Below, piece by piece: positions 60,804 through 64,000 of a DNA stretch of 64,000 bases (positions within the stretch are counted from its first letter, which is position 1; each line of letters opens with the position of its first letter). Below the pieces are notes generated by a model that saw only the letters and a program-made list of their open reading frames with translations, was not told the origin of the DNA and searched no databases. The translations under genes and the position numbers were made by a program. The stretch covers positions 78,588-142,587 of the forward strand of contig JAQUPF010000007.1 of NCBI GenBank assembly GCA_028716845.1. Reading direction: 5' to 3'. The DNA is from a bacterium. GTDB taxonomy: Bacteria; Auribacterota; Tritonobacteria; UBA1439.

Positions 60804-61163
60804 TCAGCGGGGCGACCGCACCTTCGAGAGGAGGAGCGCGGGGGAGAACGGCTTGCCGATCGTGCCGTCGACGAGGCCGGCGAGCCGGCGGTCATCCATG
60901 AGCGATTCGAGAAGGGGCTTGCCGGAGATGATGAACAACTTCGCGTGCGGCTGCGCCGCCCGGATCCGCCCGATCGTCTCCCCGGCCCCCGGTCCCGGCA
61001 GCCTAAAGTCGAGGAGGATGACGTCGTAGCGGCGCGCCCGCGCCCGCGCGACCCCGCCAGCGGCGTCATGCGCGGCGTCCACCGCGTACCCCTCGCCGCT
61101 GAGCATCGCGGCGACCTCGGCGCAGAGATCGACGTCGTCGTCGACGATGAGGATTTTCCTCAC
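60804..61163 (-). CDS. Single-domain response regulator paired with the MEDS kinase
   Basis: 119 residues, receiver only. Acidic pair in ILIVDDDVDL, phospho-acceptor Asp in VILLDFRLPG, the Ser position in LFIISGKP and the conserved Lys in TIGKPFSPA. Starts with GTG at 61163, sharing bases with the kinase stop (GTGA), so the two are translationally coupled. No output domain; the kinase probably signals by phosphorylating this protein, whose target is unknown. Confidence 0.92.
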   Translation of the reverse strand: MRKILIVDDDVDLCAEVAAMLSGEGYAVDAAHDAAGGVARARARRYDVILLDFRLPGPGAGETIGRIRAAQPHAKLFIISGKPLLESLMDDRRLAGLVDGTIGKPFSPALLLSKVRSPR

Positions 61164-63748
61164 GGCGCGTTCCCCCGGGGGCGCCGCAGGGGGAGGGTCA
61201 CCGTGACCGCCGTCCCCTTCCCCTCCGCGCTCTCGATGCGGATCGCGCCGCGATGGAGGTCCGCGATCTGCCTGCAGACGGTCAGGCCGAGGCCCGTTCC
61301 CCTGGACTTCGTGCTGAAGAACGGGTCGAACACCCGCTCGAGATCGGCGGGGGCGAGGCCGGCGCCGGTGTCGCCGATGCGCACCGACACCATCCCCCGC
61401 GGCTTCCGCCGTGCCTCGACGGTGACGACGCCCGCGCGCCCGCCGAGCGCGTCGAAGGCGTTGTTGAGGATGTTGACGAACAGCTCCCGCACCTGGAGCG
61501 GGTCCGCGTCGATCCTGAGGCCGCTGATCGGGGCGAGCCGCCGCCGCACGGTCACCCGGTTGCCGGGGTGGCGCCGGGCGGCGGTCGCGATGCATTCCCG
61601 GAGGACGGACGCCGGCCTGAGCCGCGCATGGTGCGCCTGCTTGATGCGGGAATAGAAGAGGAGGTTGTTGATGATCTCGTCGCTGTCGTCGACCTTCCGG
61701 TCGATCGTGGCGAGGTGCGGGGCGAGACGGGCGCCCGGCGCCTTCCGCCGGATGTTGTACGCCGCCATCTTGATGGCCGCGAGCGGGTTGCGGAGCTCGT
61801 GCGCGACCGTCGCCGCGAGGGTGCCGATGTCGGAGAGGCGCTTCGCCTCAAGAAGTCGCCGCTCGGCGGCGAGCAGCCGCTGTTCCGCCCGCACGCGCTC
61901 CGTGACGTCCTGGAGCGCGAAGACGAGGAAATCCAGCCTGCCGCGCGCATCCGACACGGGGACAAGCGTCAGGTCCCAGTGGGTCTCCCCCCACTCCGGA
62001 TGGTCGGGGAAGACGAAGGGACGGGCGGTCGCCTGGTACGGCACCCTCGTGGCGACGGCCTTCCTGAACGCCGCCTCGAGTTCGGCGGAGGGATAGAGGT
62101 CGAAATGGTTCTTCCCCGGGAACTCCGCGGCGTCCATCCCGCAGGCCCTCGCGTAGGCGTTGTTGACCCTGATGAAGTTGAACTTCCTGTCGAGGATCAC
62201 GAGGCAGGCGATGGTGTGCCTGAAGAACGCCTCGAGCATCCGGGCCGTCTCCTCCCCCGTCGCCTCCGCCCGCCGCCGCCCCCTGATCTCGGCCTTGAGG
62301 TCGCGGACGGCGCGGGCGAGCTTCCGCGTCCGCTCCCGCACCTGCCGCCGCAGCTCCTCCCTCCCCCTCCGCTGCGCGTCCTCGAGGCGCCGCCGGGCGG
62401 TGATGTCCCTCGCCACGCCGCACATTCCCGCGGGCGCGCCGCGGGCGTCGCGGATCAGGTAGACGGCCAGCTCCACGGGGAACACCGTGCCGTCCTTCCG
62501 GATGTACTCCTTCTCGTACGGGGGCGCCCACCCCCTCTTCAACACCTTTCCCCGCACGATGCGGGATTCCATCGCGCGCCATTTCCCGGGGGTCACGTCC
62601 GTGGAGGTCAGCCGCGCGAGCTCGTCCATCGTGTAGCCGAGCATCCGGAGGTAGGCGGGGTTCGCGCTCAGGAAGCGGCCCTCCAGGTCGATGCTCACCA
62701 CGCCGTCCGCGACCGTTTCGTACAGCGTCCGGTACCGGTCCCGGGCCTCCCGCAGGGCGCGCTCCGTCTCCACGCGGTCCGTGACGTCCCTGCTGCTCCC
62801 CCGCAGCCCCAGGTGGCGGCCCGCGCCGTCGTAGGCGGGCAGGCAGGCGTGCGCGATCCATGCGGTGCGGCCGTCGGCGCGGATGATGCGGTGCTCGATC
62901 TCGGCGAGTCCCTTCCGCGCCTCCGTCTCACGCACATGGGCGTCATAGCGCGGCAGGTCATCCGGGTGCACGATCCTGCGCAGGAGCCCCGGGTCCGCGA
63001 GGAACTGCGGGGCGGTGTAGCCGGTGATGCGCTCGCAGGAGGGGGAGGCGTAGAGGCATTTCCCGTCTGGGGCGAGCCAGAACTCGAAATCGTAGGTGTT
63101 GTCGGCGACGACACGGCATTTGAGGAGGGATTCCCTGAGCGCCTCCTGCGCCAGCCGCTGCTCCTCGCTCCGGATGCGCTCCCAGGCGCCGCCCCTCCTG
63201 ACGAGGGCGAACTGGTGCGTGCTCACCACGTCGATGATCTCCGCCGCGCCGCACCGCTCGAGGGAATAGGTGCAGAGGGCCAGCATCGGGCGCCCCTCGA
63301 TGACGGTGTTGATCTCCCGCTCGTAGTCGATGAAGTGCCGCCAGTGCCGCTCCTCGAGCCAGAAGGTGTTCCCCGACAGGCGGAGGCCGTCGAGGCCGCG
63401 GGCGCGGGCGCGCGCGAGCAGCCCGAGCCAACCCTCGAGAATGCGCGCGGAGTCGAAGCGGTCGTCCCGCAGGTACCACTCCGTGTGCGGGATGATTTCG
63501 ATCTGCCCCCGCCCCGCCGCCTCGTCGAAGAGGGGATACGCCCGCCGCAGCGCCGCCTCGGCCTCATCGACCTGAAGGGGCTCGGAGGTGATCCAGACGC
63601 AGCACTCGTTCTGTTCCAGGCCGGCCGTGAAATAGGGGAGGAGGATATCCAGCATGTCCCCGGGGGAGCGGTAGAAGACGCAGAAGTGCGTTCCCCAGGG
63701 GACGTCGCCGAGCGCGCGGATGCCCGAACGCCGCAGCAGGGTGCCCAT
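61160..63748 (-). CDS. MEDS-PAS3 sensor histidine kinase
   Basis: 862 residues, no transmembrane helix. Order: MEDS domain (about 15-190; GTHFCVFYRSPGDMLDILLPY, QNECCVWITSEP), PAS1 (about 205-320), PAS2 (about 330-450; DGTVFPVELAVYLI), a basic coiled coil (about 455-510), PAS3 (about 515-630; ILDRKFNFIRVNNAYARACG), HisKA with phospho-His in VAHELRNPLAAIKMAAY, and HATPase with N box NILNNAFDAL, DTGAGL, and GTGLGLTVC. MEDS domains occur in methanogen/methylotroph and DcmR-type sensors of small molecules or redox state. The gene is coupled to the receiver gene downstream and follows an AraC-type regulator gene. Confidence 0.92.
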   Translation of the reverse strand: MGTLLRRSGIRALGDVPWGTHFCVFYRSPGDMLDILLPYFTAGLEQNECCVWITSEPLQVDEAEAALRRAYPLFDEAAGRGQIEIIPHTEWYLRDDRFDSARILEGWLGLLARARARGLDGLRLSGNTFWLEERHWRHFIDYEREINTVIEGRPMLALCTYSLERCGAAEIIDVVSTHQFALVRRGGAWERIRSEEQRLAQEALRESLLKCRVVADNTYDFEFWLAPDGKCLYASPSCERITGYTAPQFLADPGLLRRIVHPDDLPRYDAHVRETEARKGLAEIEHRIIRADGRTAWIAHACLPAYDGAGRHLGLRGSSRDVTDRVETERALREARDRYRTLYETVADGVVSIDLEGRFLSANPAYLRMLGYTMDELARLTSTDVTPGKWRAMESRIVRGKVLKRGWAPPYEKEYIRKDGTVFPVELAVYLIRDARGAPAGMCGVARDITARRRLEDAQRRGREELRRQVRERTRKLARAVRDLKAEIRGRRRAEATGEETARMLEAFFRHTIACLVILDRKFNFIRVNNAYARACGMDAAEFPGKNHFDLYPSAELEAAFRKAVATRVPYQATARPFVFPDHPEWGETHWDLTLVPVSDARGRLDFLVFALQDVTERVRAEQRLLAAERRLLEAKRLSDIGTLAATVAHELRNPLAAIKMAAYNIRRKAPGARLAPHLATIDRKVDDSDEIINNLLFYSRIKQAHHARLRPASVLRECIATAARRHPGNRVTVRRRLAPISGLRIDADPLQVRELFVNILNNAFDALGGRAGVVTVEARRKPRGMVSVRIGDTGAGLAPADLERVFDPFFSTKSRGTGLGLTVCRQIADLHRGAIRIESAEGKGTAVTVTLPLRRPRGNAP

Positions 63749-63760
63749 GCCTCTCCCCCT

Positions 63761-64000
63761 TCACCCGCCCGCGCGCCGCTTCGGCCGCGCGCGCCGATAG
63801 CCCGTCGGGGTCGAGCCGGTCAGCTTCCTGAAGCGCCGGGTGAACGACTCCGCGTTCTCGTAGCCCAGCCGGTCCGAGATCTGCTGGATCGTGCAGCCCG
63901 CTTCCGCCAGGAGCTCCTTCGCCCGCTCCATCCGCAGCCGCGTCCGGTAGTCGGAGAAGCGCACGCCGACCTGCTCCCTGAAGACGCGGCTCAGGTATTT
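63761..64000 (-). CDS. AraC-family transcriptional regulator, C-terminal part (cut by window edge)
   Basis: The frame is open to base 64000, so the N-terminal sensing part lies outside. Seen are about 79 residues of the double helix-turn-helix DNA-binding domain: YLSRVFREQVGVRFSDYR from the first HTH, RMERAKELLAEAGCTIQQIS and the AraC signature region GYENAESFTRRFRKLTGSTP. An internal ATG is not the start. It ends 12 nt before the kinase start, so the regulator and kinase are probably one unit. Confidence 0.9.
   Translation of the reverse strand, partial: KYLSRVFREQVGVRFSDYRTRLRMERAKELLAEAGCTIQQISDRLGYENAESFTRRFRKLTGSTPTGYRRARPKRRAGG

Overview
The window is a chromosomal segment of a very GC-rich bacterium (third codon positions almost all G or C) with dense, mostly co-directional gene blocks that often overlap by 1-4 nt (ATGA, GTGA, TGATG junctions). 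I see no rRNA, phage, plasmid or CRISPR signature. The mixture suggests an uncultured, probably anaerobic, Gram-negative-type bacterium, perhaps of the PVC/Omnitrophota or deltaproteobacterial neighbourhood: siroheme-dependent (Ahb) heme synthesis, a sulfide-dependent type of Thi4, type IV pilin genes, a deoxyhypusine-synthase-like enzyme and TrpB2. That placement is an inference from gene content only.

Layout. 1-14 kb (+): a housekeeping block with a truncated CtpA-type S41 protease, tsaD, larB, larC, pilT, polA, coaE, rho, an L31 gene with a long repetitive acidic tail, prfA, prmC and murA. 14-17.7 kb (+): a small membrane protein, tRNA-His, an HPt/receiver pair, trpB2 and an anchored TPR protein. 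17.7-21.6 kb (-): a minor-pilin operon with two PilX-like proteins carrying C-terminal passenger domains. 21.9-24.0 kb (+): a secreted eight-bladed propeller protein with a truncated C-terminus. 24.0-33.0 kb: an acyl-ACP synthetase/acyltransferase fusion diverging from a DPE2-like 4-alpha-glucanotransferase, then a very long GH13 protein on the - strand. 33.0-35.2 kb: a nitrilase-family hydrolase and a histone-H1-like protein among three palindromic intergenic repeats. 35.2-41.3 kb (+): ODC-like decarboxylase, DHS-like enzyme, RseC-like protein, Thi4, a small conserved protein, a hotdog thioesterase and glutamine-dependent NAD synthetase. 41.2-48.5 kb: TPR, FmdB-like and membrane proteins (-), polyprenyl synthase (+), and the Ahb heme cluster (-) made of a fused AhbA-AhbB, AhbD and AhbC, followed by a lipoprotein.

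48.6-60.6 kb (-) is the most unusual part. It is a compact run of six exported proteins plus a DJ-1/PfpI protein: a vanadium-haloperoxidase-like enzyme, three cupredoxin (multicopper-oxidase-like) proteins whose copper-binding motifs are divided among them, a 1.6-kDa-residue-scale (about 1,613 residues) Ig/SdrD-like plus beta-helix protein, and a DUF4082-like protein. Three of these otherwise unrelated proteins end in the same ~115-residue module (about 40-50% identical by hand count). It looks like a surface oxidase/haloperoxidase assembly with a shared C-terminal anchoring or docking domain. The window ends with a MEDS/PAS histidine kinase and its receiver partner, and an AraC-type regulator cut by the edge.

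Promoters. AT-rich intergenic islands repeatedly show TTGACA-like boxes 16-18 nt from TATAAT-like boxes, usually with an extended TGn. In several cases the -10 box lies so close to the start codon that a leaderless transcript is likely.
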